Of a stretch of 64,000 nt of DNA, positions 1-10,800 are shown one piece after another. Under the pieces are notes generated by a model, which searched no databases, was not told the origin of the DNA, and saw only the letters and a program-made list of their open reading frames with translations. The translations under genes and the position numbers were made by a program. How positions within the stretch are numbered: the first letter of the stretch is position 1; every line of letters starts with the position of its first letter. This DNA comes from Vibrio sp. 10N.286.49.B3 (GTDB taxonomy: Bacteria; Pseudomonadota; Gammaproteobacteria; Enterobacterales; Vibrionaceae): NCBI RefSeq assembly GCF_002873395.1, contig NZ_MCUV01000008.1:1-64000 (forward strand), read 5' to 3'.

Positions 1-461
1 CAAAACCAGAGCGTTGGTCAGCGAAAACATCACCTATGGACTCAAAGTTCGAGGTATTTATCCCGTTGCTCGTGAGAGGAAGCTAAAAGAGATGCTGGCG
101 ATGTTTGACTTAGATAAGTACGCAGACCGAGGTGTGAATCAATTGTCGGGTGGTCAGCGTCAACGTGTAGCACTAGCCCGCGCTATCATTACCGAGTTGT
201 ATTATCAATGGCAGTGCAACGCTTAATGTGATGCTAAGACCAGAAGATATTCAGTTGACTGAGATCACCGACGATGAAAATGTACTAACTGGTACCGTCG
301 CTAGCACCGTATTTTTAGGCGATCGAACACGCGTTATGCTTCGTGGTGTAACCAATGATGCGCAGGTAATGGTCGACTGTTTTGAACGTGTTGAGTATCA
401 AGCTGGGCAAGTTGTGACTCTGTCATTTGACCCTTCTCGTCTTATCTCTTTAAAGAAGTAG
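1..461 (+). pseudogene. Decayed ABC-transporter ATPase (PotA/UgpC type), missing the Walker B half
   Basis: Two pieces of one importer ATPase lie in different frames. The first (frame of base 14, to about 205) holds the helical domain and the ABC signature LSGGQRQRVALARAI. It then runs out of homology and stops at 226. The second (about 200-461) holds a TOBE-like domain beginning near VMLRPEDI and ending in a normal stop. The stretch that should contain Walker B, the D-loop and the switch histidine, roughly 110 codons, is absent, so the protein cannot hydrolyse ATP. Upstream, bases 1-13 read QNQ (the Q-loop) in a third frame, which suggests a second small deletion before VSENITYG. The 5' end lies outside the window. 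It sits 4 bp before another broken gene. Family assignment is firm; the substrate is unknown. Confidence 0.8.
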
Positions 462-465
462 AACC

Positions 466-1282
466 ATGCTGATTGCACATTTAACAGACTTACATATCAA
501 AAAAGGCGGTAAGCAGGCCTACCGCTGTGTCGATACCTTAGACTGCTTACGTAAGGCGGTAAGCCATATTAATAACTTGAAGCCAAGACCAGACTACCTT
601 GTTATCACAGGCGATCTTGGTGACTTTGGTACACCTGACGAGTATCAAGTTATTAAACAAGAACTGCTCAACGTCCAGTTACCGATACTTGCGGTGCCTG
701 GTAATCATGATGAGCGCAATAACTTGCGTGAAGGTCTAAAAGATATTGTCGAGTGTAACCATCCAGATTTTTGTAATGTTGTTGTAAATCATCAAGGTCA
801 ATTACTGATCGGCCTTGATAGCTCTGTGATAGGTAAGCCTTATGGTTATCTCTCTGAGGAAACTTTATCTTGGTTAGAAACGACACTTCAGCAGAACCTA
901 GATAAACCCGCTTTACTGTTTATCCATCACCCACCTATGCATGTGGGGTTGAACCATATGGATGTTCAAAAACCTTCAAAACGCTGATGAACTCAGCTCG
1001 GTACTTAATAAGTTTGATAATGTTCAAGGAATTTGTGCAGGGCATTTACACCGGCCAATTACAGCGACTTGGAATGGACTACCTGTTTGGGTAGGCCCGT
1101 CGCACAGCCACTCTGTCACACTGGATCTCGCACCAAATGCATCGCCATCTTTTTCATTAGAGCCGACTGCGATTCAACTCCTAAAATTTGAAGGGAAATC
1201 GGTGGTGTCACACATTAGCTACATCAGTGATAGTGACGGTCCATACCCTTTCTTTAATGAGAAAGGCTTGTTAATCGACTAG
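466..1282 (+). pseudogene. Frameshifted calcineurin-like phosphoesterase (Icc/GpdQ type)
   Basis: This is a metallophosphoesterase of about 272 residues split by one frameshift. The 5' part (466-987) carries the motifs D-x-H near the start (HLTDLHI), GDLGDFG, GNHDE and IHHPP. The 3' part (from about 962) carries the GHLHRP metal-binding motif in another frame. Removing one A from the A5 run near 968-972 restores a continuous reading frame (MDVQNLQNADEL). The family hydrolyses cyclic-nucleotide or glycerophospho-diester bonds in the cytoplasm. It probably formed an operon with the ATPase remnant just upstream. A homopolymer sequencing error could give the same picture, but the decayed neighbour makes true decay plausible. 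Confidence 0.75.
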
Positions 1283-1511
1283 CACCGAGTATGAGCGAGC
1301 CTCCCACATCAGCTACGTGATTAAGACAACGATAAGCTAGAGGAGTGGAGTGTGCATAAATACATGCTGTTAATGTGATAGATGAACGGTAACGAAGCTT
1401 CGAAAAATAGAGTACACGTGACATTGTTATTAATTGACATAGCGCCTAGAGAAATTTATCTCTAGGCGCAGTTTTCATAGTAGTTAAGTACTGGGATTAA
1501 TCTTCAGCAAA

Positions 1512-4406
1512 TTAATTTAGGTTACCGTAACGACTTTCGTAAAGTGATGCATGAAACTGTTTTGCAGCATCAACGAGCTCTTGGTACGGTGTGTCGGTGA
1601 CAGTCACAAAACCGTTGTTGTAGTTTTCACCATCCCATGCACGTCCTGTCACTGGAGAGTCTAGGTATTGGAACCAATGCGCACCGACAAAGTATGGGTT
1701 ATCTACAATACTTTGCATGTAATGCTTGAACATATCACCACGCCATTGTTGAGATTCGCCACTGATTGGTCCTGGATGGAACATACCACTATCCATCGCA
1801 CCAAAGGCAAACTCGCCAATAAAGCTAGGTTTATCCAATTCTTCTAGTTGGCTCCAGTCCCCTTTTGACTGAAGATCATAAGCATAAAGATTATAGGACA
1901 TCACATCCACATATGGTGCTGCCGCTTTCGTTGCTTCTGGTGTTACGCCCCAATCAGCAAAGCGCGAACCAAGAAATAGGTGATTTGGCAATTCTTGCTT
2001 CACTTCTTCACTCACAACCTTGAAGAACTCGTTAGCGTGCAATGTTAAGAACATTGAGAAGTCAGATTTTAGCGTATCAGTATACTCTCCAGAAAATTGA
2101 TAGCCATCCGATAGATCATCCCATGACTCTAGACTCTCAGCCCAAGCGGTATTTAGTAGAGTAATTTCACCATATTTACTTTTCAGCGCCTCAACATATG
2201 CGGTTTTCGCAAAACTATTTTTTGCATTTAGACGCAATGTTGAGATAGCGAGAGAATAGTGGTTGGCATCGAGTTGCATGTTGCCCCATGTAAGTTCATT
2301 ATCGACAAATATTCCAATGCACCAAGGTGAATCAATTACATCTTGAGCAACACTCTTAGCCATTATTTCTACAGATTTTCTAAATTCTGGGTCAAACGGA
2401 TCATGCATGGCCCCCCAATAATCGTTACCCGTTTTTATTTTTTGGTGATTGCCTACAATCCAACCATGCGCTGTGTATGGAATTTTAGTATTGCTGTAAT
2501 AGCCTGTATCGGACCAGTTACCTAATGAAGTGAAGCCCCAGTCCATCATTCGTGAGAGTACGACCTCTCGCCAGGTTATCAAAGCTTCATTAAAGGAATC
2601 AGGTGCAAACTTGCGTTGTAAGTTTGCACCATAAAACGAGAAGACTTCACCGTGATCAAGAGGACCATCATGAATCATTTTGCTGTATTGATAAGATTGA
2701 GCCAGAGGATCATTATAATCTGGTAACCAGCTAAACATGTTGCGACGTAAATCGGAAAGTTCGGTTTTTTCTCCTTTTTGTTCAAGGTACGGGACACCCG
2801 ATATTTCACTTGGGCGATAGTTAGTTGTGTCAGGCTTTTCTATTTGGGTAAAGCCAACCCCTGTAGTCGTAAAGGTATCATCTAGTCTAATGTTGTCGAG
2901 ACCTGTCGCAAAGTAAAGGTAGCCTTCAGGGTCAACAAGTGCCCATTTACCTTTAACTTTTTCTGTTCGGAAATAACCTGTTGCATCAAGTCTTGGACCT
3001 TCTTTCCAGCCACCAAATTTTGATCTGTCGGGCATTAACGAGGCATTTTTTATTAGGCTAATGTCTTCTTTTGCCCGCTGGACAAGCTGCTCATCATCAG
3101 TGATTTTTTCATTCCATTTATCTTCCTTATATTGGCCATATTGGTCAATTAAATTCTCAAATCGTTTAGAATCTGCCGCGAGATTGGGAAGCAAAGACAC
3201 CGCTGATATTTCCAGCGTGGCTTCATTCTGAGGGTTCATTTGGAATAGTTGGATACTAACAATGTTACTGGTGTCCAACTCATCGGCACCCCAGCCAAAT
3301 CCCATTTGCTGTGCCTGATACGCTTTTCTTGGTGGAAGCCCCCTCATACCTGCATCAAATGTTTGGTCTAAGTTCTTTAGAGTAAAATAATACGTACCTT
3401 CATCATTGGGTGATAGCTGCACGTAACCAGTGCGGCTATGCTTTACGCCATCTGACTTACCGCCGAGGTTGACATCTACATCATCATCAACACGAACATA
3501 GAGTTGGATTGGTGCTTCACCAGTATATTTGAGGTCAAAACCTAAAGTGATGTCTTCATATTGGCTCCAGTCCCAGGGCTTGTCTTGAGCAATTTTAACC
3601 GTTGGGTAGTCTTCATCCGTACCATAGTGAACTTCGAGCGTTTTCTTTCCATTATTATCTACAATACGAACATCTGAACCGGTATGACGTTCAATCATGT
3701 CAAGACTGCCGTCATCGAATGTAATTACGGGAGCAATGATATCAATGGGCGCATCGATCATTTTTGTTTCGCGAACCTCTGATTGGACTAAATCCCCCGT
3801 CCCTTCAAGAAAATCGACATTATGAATTAATAACGTTTGTTTATCTGCTGGTCCAACGGTGTACAAGGTCATCTCATACAATTGGCGTAAGTTGAGCGCT
3901 TCTCCCCCACGATAACCGGGCATTTCCATGGCTGAACCACTGAAATAAAATTCAATAGTTCGTTTTTCATTGGGTTTTAGATCGACTGGAAGATCGAGTT
4001 GATGGTTCGCTGCACCCATGATACCAATGGTGTCAGCAAGTTTTATTTCGAAGTGCAAAGGGGCATTAGTTGGGTTTTCAACCTCCATAGAGAACCCGCC
4101 CTGTGTGTTCCAGTCCCATTTTTCATCAGGCGCAAAAATCTTCACTCCGGGCCATTTTGAATTGGCTTCGCTTTCGCTAATAGCATCGAACTCGATGGCT
4201 AATGTGCCTTCTTTCTTTTTAATGGTCACATGGCTTGATTGCATCTTATTCATGATTTCGTCGGAGGTAAGGTCAAGTTTTGCCGCGGTGTTTAAGGTGG
4301 ACTCATTTACCAGTGATGTTTGTGCACCCACATGATGTGTATACACTAAGCTGGCAGCAAGCGTACTGGCAATTAGAAGTGATAAGGCAGATCTTTGAAG
4401 TTTCAA
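1512..4406 (-). CDS. Exported GH50 beta-agarase with two N-terminal binding modules
   Basis: A beta-agarase of glycoside hydrolase family 50, which cuts beta-1,4 links of agarose or neoagaro-oligosaccharides, usually to neoagarobiose. A Sec signal peptide spans about residues 1-29. Two jelly-roll, CBM-like modules follow (about 60-210 and 230-410), each with a W-D-W motif, then the catalytic barrel (about 440-960). The likely acid/base is Glu704 in VDNELTWG and the likely nucleophile Glu865 in IGEFAFG, by analogy with characterised GH50 enzymes. The start is TTG at 4406, preceded 6 bases away by a strong AAGGAG; the next Met is about 50 codons in and would remove the signal peptide. It is divergent from the cytoplasmic GH50 at 4765 and shares its promoter region. 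Family is certain; exo versus endo action is not. Confidence 0.93.
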   Translation of the reverse strand: MKLQRSALSLLIASTLAASLVYTHHVGAQTSLVNESTLNTAAKLDLTSDEIMNKMQSSHVTIKKKEGTLAIEFDAISESEANSKWPGVKIFAPDEKWDWNTQGGFSMEVENPTNAPLHFEIKLADTIGIMGAANHQLDLPVDLKPNEKRTIEFYFSGSAMEMPGYRGGEALNLRQLYEMTLYTVGPADKQTLLIHNVDFLEGTGDLVQSEVRETKMIDAPIDIIAPVITFDDGSLDMIERHTGSDVRIVDNNGKKTLEVHYGTDEDYPTVKIAQDKPWDWSQYEDITLGFDLKYTGEAPIQLYVRVDDDVDVNLGGKSDGVKHSRTGYVQLSPNDEGTYYFTLKNLDQTFDAGMRGLPPRKAYQAQQMGFGWGADELDTSNIVSIQLFQMNPQNEATLEISAVSLLPNLAADSKRFENLIDQYGQYKEDKWNEKITDDEQLVQRAKEDISLIKNASLMPDRSKFGGWKEGPRLDATGYFRTEKVKGKWALVDPEGYLYFATGLDNIRLDDTFTTTGVGFTQIEKPDTTNYRPSEISGVPYLEQKGEKTELSDLRRNMFSWLPDYNDPLAQSYQYSKMIHDGPLDHGEVFSFYGANLQRKFAPDSFNEALITWREVVLSRMMDWGFTSLGNWSDTGYYSNTKIPYTAHGWIVGNHQKIKTGNDYWGAMHDPFDPEFRKSVEIMAKSVAQDVIDSPWCIGIFVDNELTWGNMQLDANHYSLAISTLRLNAKNSFAKTAYVEALKSKYGEITLLNTAWAESLESWDDLSDGYQFSGEYTDTLKSDFSMFLTLHANEFFKVVSEEVKQELPNHLFLGSRFADWGVTPEATKAAAPYVDVMSYNLYAYDLQSKGDWSQLEELDKPSFIGEFAFGAMDSGMFHPGPISGESQQWRGDMFKHYMQSIVDNPYFVGAHWFQYLDSPVTGRAWDGENYNNGFVTVTDTPYQELVDAAKQFHASLYESRYGNLN

Positions 4407-4455
4407 GAGGGACTCCTTGTTCCTATATGATATTGGTTATTTAACATTGAAGTAA

Positions 4456-4708
4456 AGTTCAACCAAAAGATCTATAGGTAAACCTGTAGCATCGATAAAA
4501 CTGTGACTACCGTGGCTTAAAATCATTAAAATTGCGATGGATATTTGATGTTGCCCATAAAAATGTCATGTTTACCATTTTGCAAATCAAGACTTAATAG
4601 CTGTAATCCCCTTTAAGGGTTTGGTGTTATTGCTAATTTATAAATAAAATGACTTTTGCGATATTGGTCAACGATTGGTTTGTTATGTTGGGTTATATTG
4701 GTTGATAA
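4456..4708. promoter_or_regulatory. Divergent promoter region with GntR-type half-operators
   Basis: The 358-bp gap between the two divergent GH50 genes contains several copies related to TGGTnnACCA: AGTTCAACCA (4456-4465), AGGTAAACCT (4476-4485), TGGTCAACGA (4665-4674, one mismatch), and TGGT half-sites at 4676 and 4699. They match the motif upstream of most other island genes. No convincing -35/-10 pair was singled out. Confidence 0.5.
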
Positions 4709-4764
4709 ATTTATTAGGTGCAGCATGCTTGTGTTGATGCTGCCAGTTTGAGGTAACTATTAAT

Positions 4765-7026
4765 ATGTCTATGTTAGCAAAGGACGCTGTTAGGTTTTCT
4801 GAACATGATACGTCAATTTCATTATTTAATTTTTCAGAAGCAACAATTCCAAGTCAATTCTCGTTTGAAAATATCGAGGCAAAGATTGTATCGAGTGGTG
4901 ATGGTATTACCACTGGTGAGCATGCGCTAAAAATACATACTCATAGTAAAGAGAACTTTTATACATCAGTTTTTCTTGAACCAAATGATGGCGAAGTATG
5001 GGATTGGAGTTTGTTGCCTGCATTTAGTTTTGCTTTTGATGCAACCAATGTAGGGCAACGTTCAACTCAGCTTTTTATTAATTTATTTGATCATAAAGGG
5101 CAAATGCATAGTCGCTGTGCAACGATTCCTTCGCAAACAAGTGATACTTACTTAATCGAATTAAAAGGTGAATTTCTTAAAGGAAAAACGAATTTTGACT
5201 CTGGTTTGCGCTCGAATCCGGCATCTTTTGATACTCCATTTACGTACGCAACATGGATGTGGGGGCTGATGAATGTCGATTTAACAAGCATCGTCAAAAT
5301 CGAATTAAGTATACACGGCACTTTGATTGATCACGATATTATCTTTGATAACTTCCGTTTGATGTTAAATCCAGATCCAAATCCTGCCTTTCTTGATGGT
5401 GTCATCGATCAGTATGGTCAAAACCGCGATGCGTCTTATTCTGAGAAAGTAACCTCTGACGACGATTTGCTTGCCCGTACCGCTCGTGAATTGCAACAGT
5501 TGAAAGAAGGGGCGATGCCAGACCGAGGTAGGTTTGGTGGATTTATAGATGGTCAACGTTTGGAAGCGACGGGATTTTTTAGAACAGAGAAAATTGATGG
5601 TAAATGGTCGCTCGTTGACCCTGAAGGTTATCCATATTTTGCGACAGGTATTGATATCATTCGTTTGGCGAATGCCTACACCATTACTGGCGTGGATTAT
5701 GACCATAACAAAGTAGAGTCTCGTGCATCCGATGACGTCACACCTGAAGACTCTAAAGAAAAAGTTACGGTTCCGTTTGCAGCCAAAGAAAGTGCCTATA
5801 TAGCGAATAAAGCCCGTCGTGATATATTTCAGTGGTTGCCAAGTTATGAAGAACCATTAGGTGAGCATTATGCTTACATGCGTGAGTTGTTTGAAGGGCC
5901 TGTTGAGCGTGGAGAAACATTTAGTTTTTATGCGGCAAACTTACAACGTAAATACGGACAGGACTATTTGGAAAAATGGCGTGAAGTCACGGTTGACAGA
6001 ATGTTGAATTGGGGTTTTACGTCATTGGGCAATTGGACGAATCCTGAATTCTACCGCAATAAGAGAATACCTTTTTTTGCGAATGGTTGGATTATTGGTG
6101 ACTTTAAAACAGTCAGTAGTGGGGATGACTTCTGGTCGGCTCTTCCTGATCCATTCGATCCAGTTTTTAGAGAGCGTGCTCGCGCCACAGTAACGCAAGT
6201 ACGTGAAGAGATCAAAGAGACACCATGGTGTGTTGGTATTTTTATTGATAACGAAAAAAGTTGGGGACGAATGGGTACGATCGAGGGGCACCATGGTATT
6301 GCGATTCATACCTTGGGTCGTGACGTCGCAGACTGCCCAACTAAGGAGGTATTCGTTGATACACTTAAAGCAAAATACCGCACAATTGAAGCATTAAATG
6401 CACGTTGGGATACCAGTATTCTATCTTGGGATATATTGGCTTCTGGCGTGAAAGCGTTAGAGCATAATGAAGCCCAGCTCGAAGATTATGGCATGTTACT
6501 TGAAGTTTTTGCTTCGGAATATTTCCGTGTCGTGAATGAAGAGTTAAAAGCACAACTGCCGAATCATTTGTATCTTGGCGTGCGATTTGCTGATTGGGGA
6601 ATGACACCAGATGTAGTTCGTGCAGCGGCAAAACACTGTGATGTTATTAGCTACAACTATTACAAAGAAGGGTTGCACCCTGAACCATGGAAATTTCTAC
6701 CAGAGATTGATATGCCAAGTATCATTGGTGAATACCATATTGGGTCCAAAGATGTAGGCTTCTATCATCCTGGGTTAGTATGCGCGGCAAATCAGCAAGA
6801 GCGTAGTGAGATGTATGAGAGTTACATGCACAGCGTGATTGATAACCCTTACTTTGTTGGGGCACATTGGTTCCAATACATCGACTCACCTATTGCTGGA
6901 CGTTCATTTGATGGCGAGAATTACAATGTTGGTTTTGTGTCTACCGCGGATGTTCCGTATGAGCCAATGGTAGAAGCTGCGCAAAGACTGCATAGCCAAA
7001 TGTATAAGCGCCGCTATCAAAAATAA
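4765..7026 (+). CDS. Cytoplasmic GH50 beta-agarase
   Basis: A second GH50 agarase, 753 residues, with no signal peptide or lipobox, so probably cytoplasmic and acting on imported neoagaro-oligosaccharides. One CBM-like module (about 40-200, containing WDWSLLP) precedes the catalytic barrel (about 230-745). Glu497 (FIDNEKSWG) and Glu656 (IIGEYHIG) align with the acid/base and nucleophile of the family. It lacks one of the two N-terminal modules of the exported paralogues. The ATG at 4765 has GAGGT ten bases upstream. It is followed by a hairpin and then the small gene at 7090. Loss of export would leave GH117 (46711) and GH2 (44107) to finish the products inside the cell. Confidence 0.92.
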   Translation: MSMLAKDAVRFSEHDTSISLFNFSEATIPSQFSFENIEAKIVSSGDGITTGEHALKIHTHSKENFYTSVFLEPNDGEVWDWSLLPAFSFAFDATNVGQRSTQLFINLFDHKGQMHSRCATIPSQTSDTYLIELKGEFLKGKTNFDSGLRSNPASFDTPFTYATWMWGLMNVDLTSIVKIELSIHGTLIDHDIIFDNFRLMLNPDPNPAFLDGVIDQYGQNRDASYSEKVTSDDDLLARTARELQQLKEGAMPDRGRFGGFIDGQRLEATGFFRTEKIDGKWSLVDPEGYPYFATGIDIIRLANAYTITGVDYDHNKVESRASDDVTPEDSKEKVTVPFAAKESAYIANKARRDIFQWLPSYEEPLGEHYAYMRELFEGPVERGETFSFYAANLQRKYGQDYLEKWREVTVDRMLNWGFTSLGNWTNPEFYRNKRIPFFANGWIIGDFKTVSSGDDFWSALPDPFDPVFRERARATVTQVREEIKETPWCVGIFIDNEKSWGRMGTIEGHHGIAIHTLGRDVADCPTKEVFVDTLKAKYRTIEALNARWDTSILSWDILASGVKALEHNEAQLEDYGMLLEVFASEYFRVVNEELKAQLPNHLYLGVRFADWGMTPDVVRAAAKHCDVISYNYYKEGLHPEPWKFLPEIDMPSIIGEYHIGSKDVGFYHPGLVCAANQQERSEMYESYMHSVIDNPYFVGAHWFQYIDSPIAGRSFDGENYNVGFVSTADVPYEPMVEAAQRLHSQMYKRRYQK

Positions 7027-7045
7027 AGGGCGTGTAAGGTAACTA

Positions 7046-7074
7046 AAAGGGCTGATTTCATCTATTAGCCCTTT
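7046..7074 (+). terminator. Hairpin after cytoplasmic GH50
   Basis: AAAGGGCT (7046-7053) pairs with AGCCCTTT (7067-7074) across a 13-nt loop, 20 bases after the stop of the GH50 gene and just before the RBS of the next gene. There is only a short T run, so it may attenuate rather than fully terminate. Confidence 0.55.
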
Positions 7075-7089
7075 ACTCGGAGAGCGTTC

Positions 7090-7578
7090 ATGACATGGAC
7101 TAGAAAAGTGATCACCTTTTTATTACTGAATACGATGTTTTCTCCGTCGTTGTTTGCCTGTGCATTTCATGATCTTGCGACAGACAATCTAACCGAAGAA
7201 TTGTCTTATACTGTCAGTTATTACATTAAAGTCGGACGTACTCAAGGGAAAATTGAAGAACCAAGTAATGATAGTATGGCAATGTATTTATTTTTAAATT
7301 CATTAAATAAAATGCCTCAAGAATCTACTGTGTTCGATTTTCGACAGCCTATTGATGGGCATATGTCGACCATTAATATGACGAGTAAATCGACATTGCT
7401 TGAATACAACCCTGAGCGTAAAGTGCCGATGCTGATAACCGAAATGGATATATTATGGGGATTGGCGCAGGGACGGTTTACTTGGCAGTGGGTCAAATCT
7501 GAAGGTCTAGCGACGATTAATGGTACTGCTGACCAACGATCAATATTAGATAAGATATTTAGCGAAATGTATATTTAA
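7090..7578 (+). CDS. Exported protein of unknown function, 162 aa
   Basis: I do not recognise a family. A hydrophobic signal (residues 7-23) ends in LFAC at Cys24. That could be an atypical lipobox or an ordinary signal peptide leaving an N-terminal Cys. The mature part is mixed alpha/beta with no repeats and ends in a Trp-rich stretch (FTWQW, about 137-141) and an Ile/Phe-rich tail. GGAGAG lies seven bases before the ATG. It sits between a cytoplasmic agarase and a giant surface protein, so a periplasmic or envelope role in agar handling is possible, but this is inference from position only. Confidence 0.7.
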   Translation: MTWTRKVITFLLLNTMFSPSLFACAFHDLATDNLTEELSYTVSYYIKVGRTQGKIEEPSNDSMAMYLFLNSLNKMPQESTVFDFRQPIDGHMSTINMTSKSTLLEYNPERKVPMLITEMDILWGLAQGRFTWQWVKSEGLATINGTADQRSILDKIFSEMYI

Positions 7579-7606
7579 TTAATTGTTTGATGTAATACCT
7601 TGTGCG

Positions 7607-7636
7607 TACATTCTATCTATTAATAGATAGAATGTA
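7607..7636. repeat. Perfect 30-bp palindrome
   Basis: TACATTCTATCTATT is followed immediately by its exact reverse complement, with no loop. It lies 28 bp after the stop of the 162-aa gene in a 312-bp AT-rich gap. No T tract follows, so it is not a classical terminator; a cruciform, RNA hairpin or dimeric-protein site are alternatives. The rest of the gap to 7890 holds nothing else I can name. Confidence 0.75.
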
Positions 7637-7890
7637 TTGTCATTGTGCTACTTGATTAATAAATTAGGCCTGAAGGTAGTGGTGTCTAAATTGTATTTAT
7701 GCTGTTAACTGTCAAGGATATAGTGCTCCCCATTTGATTGAATATTGGCGTGTAGCTGTGTTTATTTTAATTATTAAGGATATGTCATCGGTTATATTAT
7801 AGTGGCGTATGTCAATATAAGCTCATGGCGTTTATTAATATAGGATAGGTAACATATAGATATAGTGTGTATTAACATTAGGGAAGAGTG

Positions 7891-10800
7891 ATGAAAGGAT
7901 ATAAGAAGAGTGTGTTAACCCTATCTCTATTCGGTTTTTTTTGTACGTTGCCAGTAACATCATCAGCAAATAATACCCCGTTCATTGTCAAGCCAGTATC
8001 TCCAGTCGTGTTCAACAAAACAATAGATAGTGCAGTTAAACGACTTGTTTTAGAGCTCGATAATCAGGGAGAGTATGCGACACTTAGTGTTTATGCTGGG
8101 GAACAGTTAATTGTCGATAATATGAATGTGCCATCAAAAGGAAAACAAACCTTATCTGCATTGGTGAAGTTTTCTGATTTAGGTCAGGTAGAGTTAAAAG
8201 TAAAATCGCTAACCTCTTCATTGGTTATTCATAGTTTAACGTTAGAATCCGTAGAAGATTTAATTATCCCTCATTATGAAGATATTTCGGTAAAGGCGGG
8301 GCTTGATAAAATTAGTTCTCTAAAGTATGGCGGACCGTCAGTTGCTGATATTAATAATAATGGATATTACGACTTTGTTGTTAATAATCATAATGAGGAA
8401 AGCAGTAAGCTTTATTGGAATAATGGAGACGGTACCGTAACAAAACACCATAAAGACCTTTCTCGTTGGTATATGCATGATTTACATGGCACGTCATTCG
8501 CAGATTACGATAATGATGGTGATCTAGACCTGATTTTAGCGCAAGGTGGTGGTAATGGTAGAAACCCATCAAGGAACAACTTTTACCATAATAATGATGG
8601 TGAATTTGTACTCTATACAGGCGATATTGGCATCGAGCGAGGTGCTCGAGGTCGAGGATCTAAATGGGGAGACTTTAATAAAGACGGCAAGCTTGATTTT
8701 GTCATGATTAATGAAAGAGGGTTGTATAAAGAGACGCCACAACATCATTTTTATGAAAATGTGGGGGAGGGGAAGTTTGAATTGCGCTCGGTTGATGGGA
8801 TTGAAAATGAAACGCCAGAGCGGGCATTAATTACCGACCTTAATAATGATGGTATTGATGACATTATTCTTTACGGACACCGTGATGCGATGTCTGTGTG
8901 GCGAGGAAATGGTGACTTTACCTTTACTAATATCACATCGCAGTTTCCTCAAGCGCTTCGTGATGTAAAACAAATTTCAGCCGTGGTTGATTTAGACATT
9001 GATAACAACGGTAGAACGGATTTGTATTTTGCTCGTGGTAATGAGTTTGAACACGGTCGTGGAGAAGCGCCTTCCGTTGATTTTGATCCAGAAACTAAAC
9101 AGTTTTCTATTAAACCACGGCCGTACTTTGGTAAAGATCAGTGGCAGTTTACCGCTGATGGTACATTGAAACTGGATAACTACTATTTCCTAGGTCAAAA
9201 TGGATTTCGTCATAAAGACTATCCGATATTTTTAGGCAAAGACAAGCACGCCACAGCAGTACCTTCCGGTGGGGAATTTGAATTTTCTGCTGAAGATGCA
9301 CAAGGTTGGCCGGATGACATCAATAAGAGTGGCGTCTATTTTGGACACATAGGGAACGGGCAATGGAAGGCGGCGTTAGTGCGCAAAGGGGATATATTCT
9401 GGGCATACAAATTTAATCTTACCGGGGTAACATCTTACGACTTAGAATTTACGCCAGAAAATCGGAATCTCAGAGATTTCTTGATTCGAAATGATGGTGA
9501 CAAATTTGTGGATGTATCGGAAGAGTGGCAGATACCTCGTGGCGGTAATGCACAAGGGGTGACAACGGGTGATTTTAATAACAACGGTAGGCAAGACCTT
9601 CTTGTTTATCGTTGGGGCAATGTTAACCATCGTATTTCTGATCTTATGTTGCTCAACAATAATGGTCGCTTTGAGGCGGTAACCATGCATGGAGCGTCTG
9701 ATGTCGGCGGACCAGGCTATGGGGATATGGGACAAGCATTTGATTTTGATATGAATGGTCGAACCGATATTTTAAGTGGCAGTGAATTTGGTGAGTGGTA
9801 TCTATACAGCAACCAAACAGAAGGTATCGGTAATTATGCTTTGGTTAGAGTTGGTTATTCACCGAAAGACAATATAGACTCGATCGGCGCGACGGTCACT
9901 GTAAAAACGGCGGATGGAAAGTGGCGCAAACGAGTGGGGTCTGCGGGGGAAATTTTTTCGCAAAGTTTGTTGAATATTGTCCATTTTGGCTTGGGTGATG
10001 CTGAAGAAATCGAATCCATTATGGTGACGTGGAGGAATGGTGAGTCGGTAGAATTTAAAGATAAATCGGTTAATCAACAGTTCTATACGGATAAACTGGA
10101 TCCTGAGTCGTTAACGATTGAATCGGAGTTTGAACACATTCGAGAGAATACAGGGGTGGCGCTTGGGCTCATTTCGCATCCGTTGAACTCTGATGCCTCA
10201 GTAGTATGGTCAACTAGTAATAATAAAGTGTTAACGGTCAATCAGTCAGGCGTGGTTTCTGCCGTTGGGCAAGCTGGTCAATCCGCGACGATTACAGCCA
10301 AAAGCAAGGTGACTAATCTAGCAACGACACGCGCGTTCGAATTGGTGGATTGGTACCCTAACCCGATAGAATCGATTGTGCTCTCCGACAAAGAGACCTC
10401 GTTTATTGTCGGTGAAACGGTATCGCTTAATGTTGCTGTTAATCCGGCTCAACCGGATGATGCAACATTGACTTGGTCAAGTAGTGATGACGGTATTGCG
10501 ACCGTTACGTCTCATGGTCTTGTCAGTGCTTTGAGCGTGGGTGAGGTGGTGATTACGGCTCAATCTGCGGTGAACAACACCATCAAAAGTACGATCAAGC
10601 TAACAGTGGAGCCTAATATCGAGGGTTTTGTTCGCATTTCAGGTCACGATACGTACGCTCAGCAACCCATCGTGATGAACGGTACGATGACGGTGAAAGT
10701 CGATTATCATGCCGGTACGGAGAACAAAGTCATCTCGGCTGATGAAGGTGGTTTGCGAATTTGGCTACGTCATTTTCAACGTAAATGGTTGCCTCAACGT

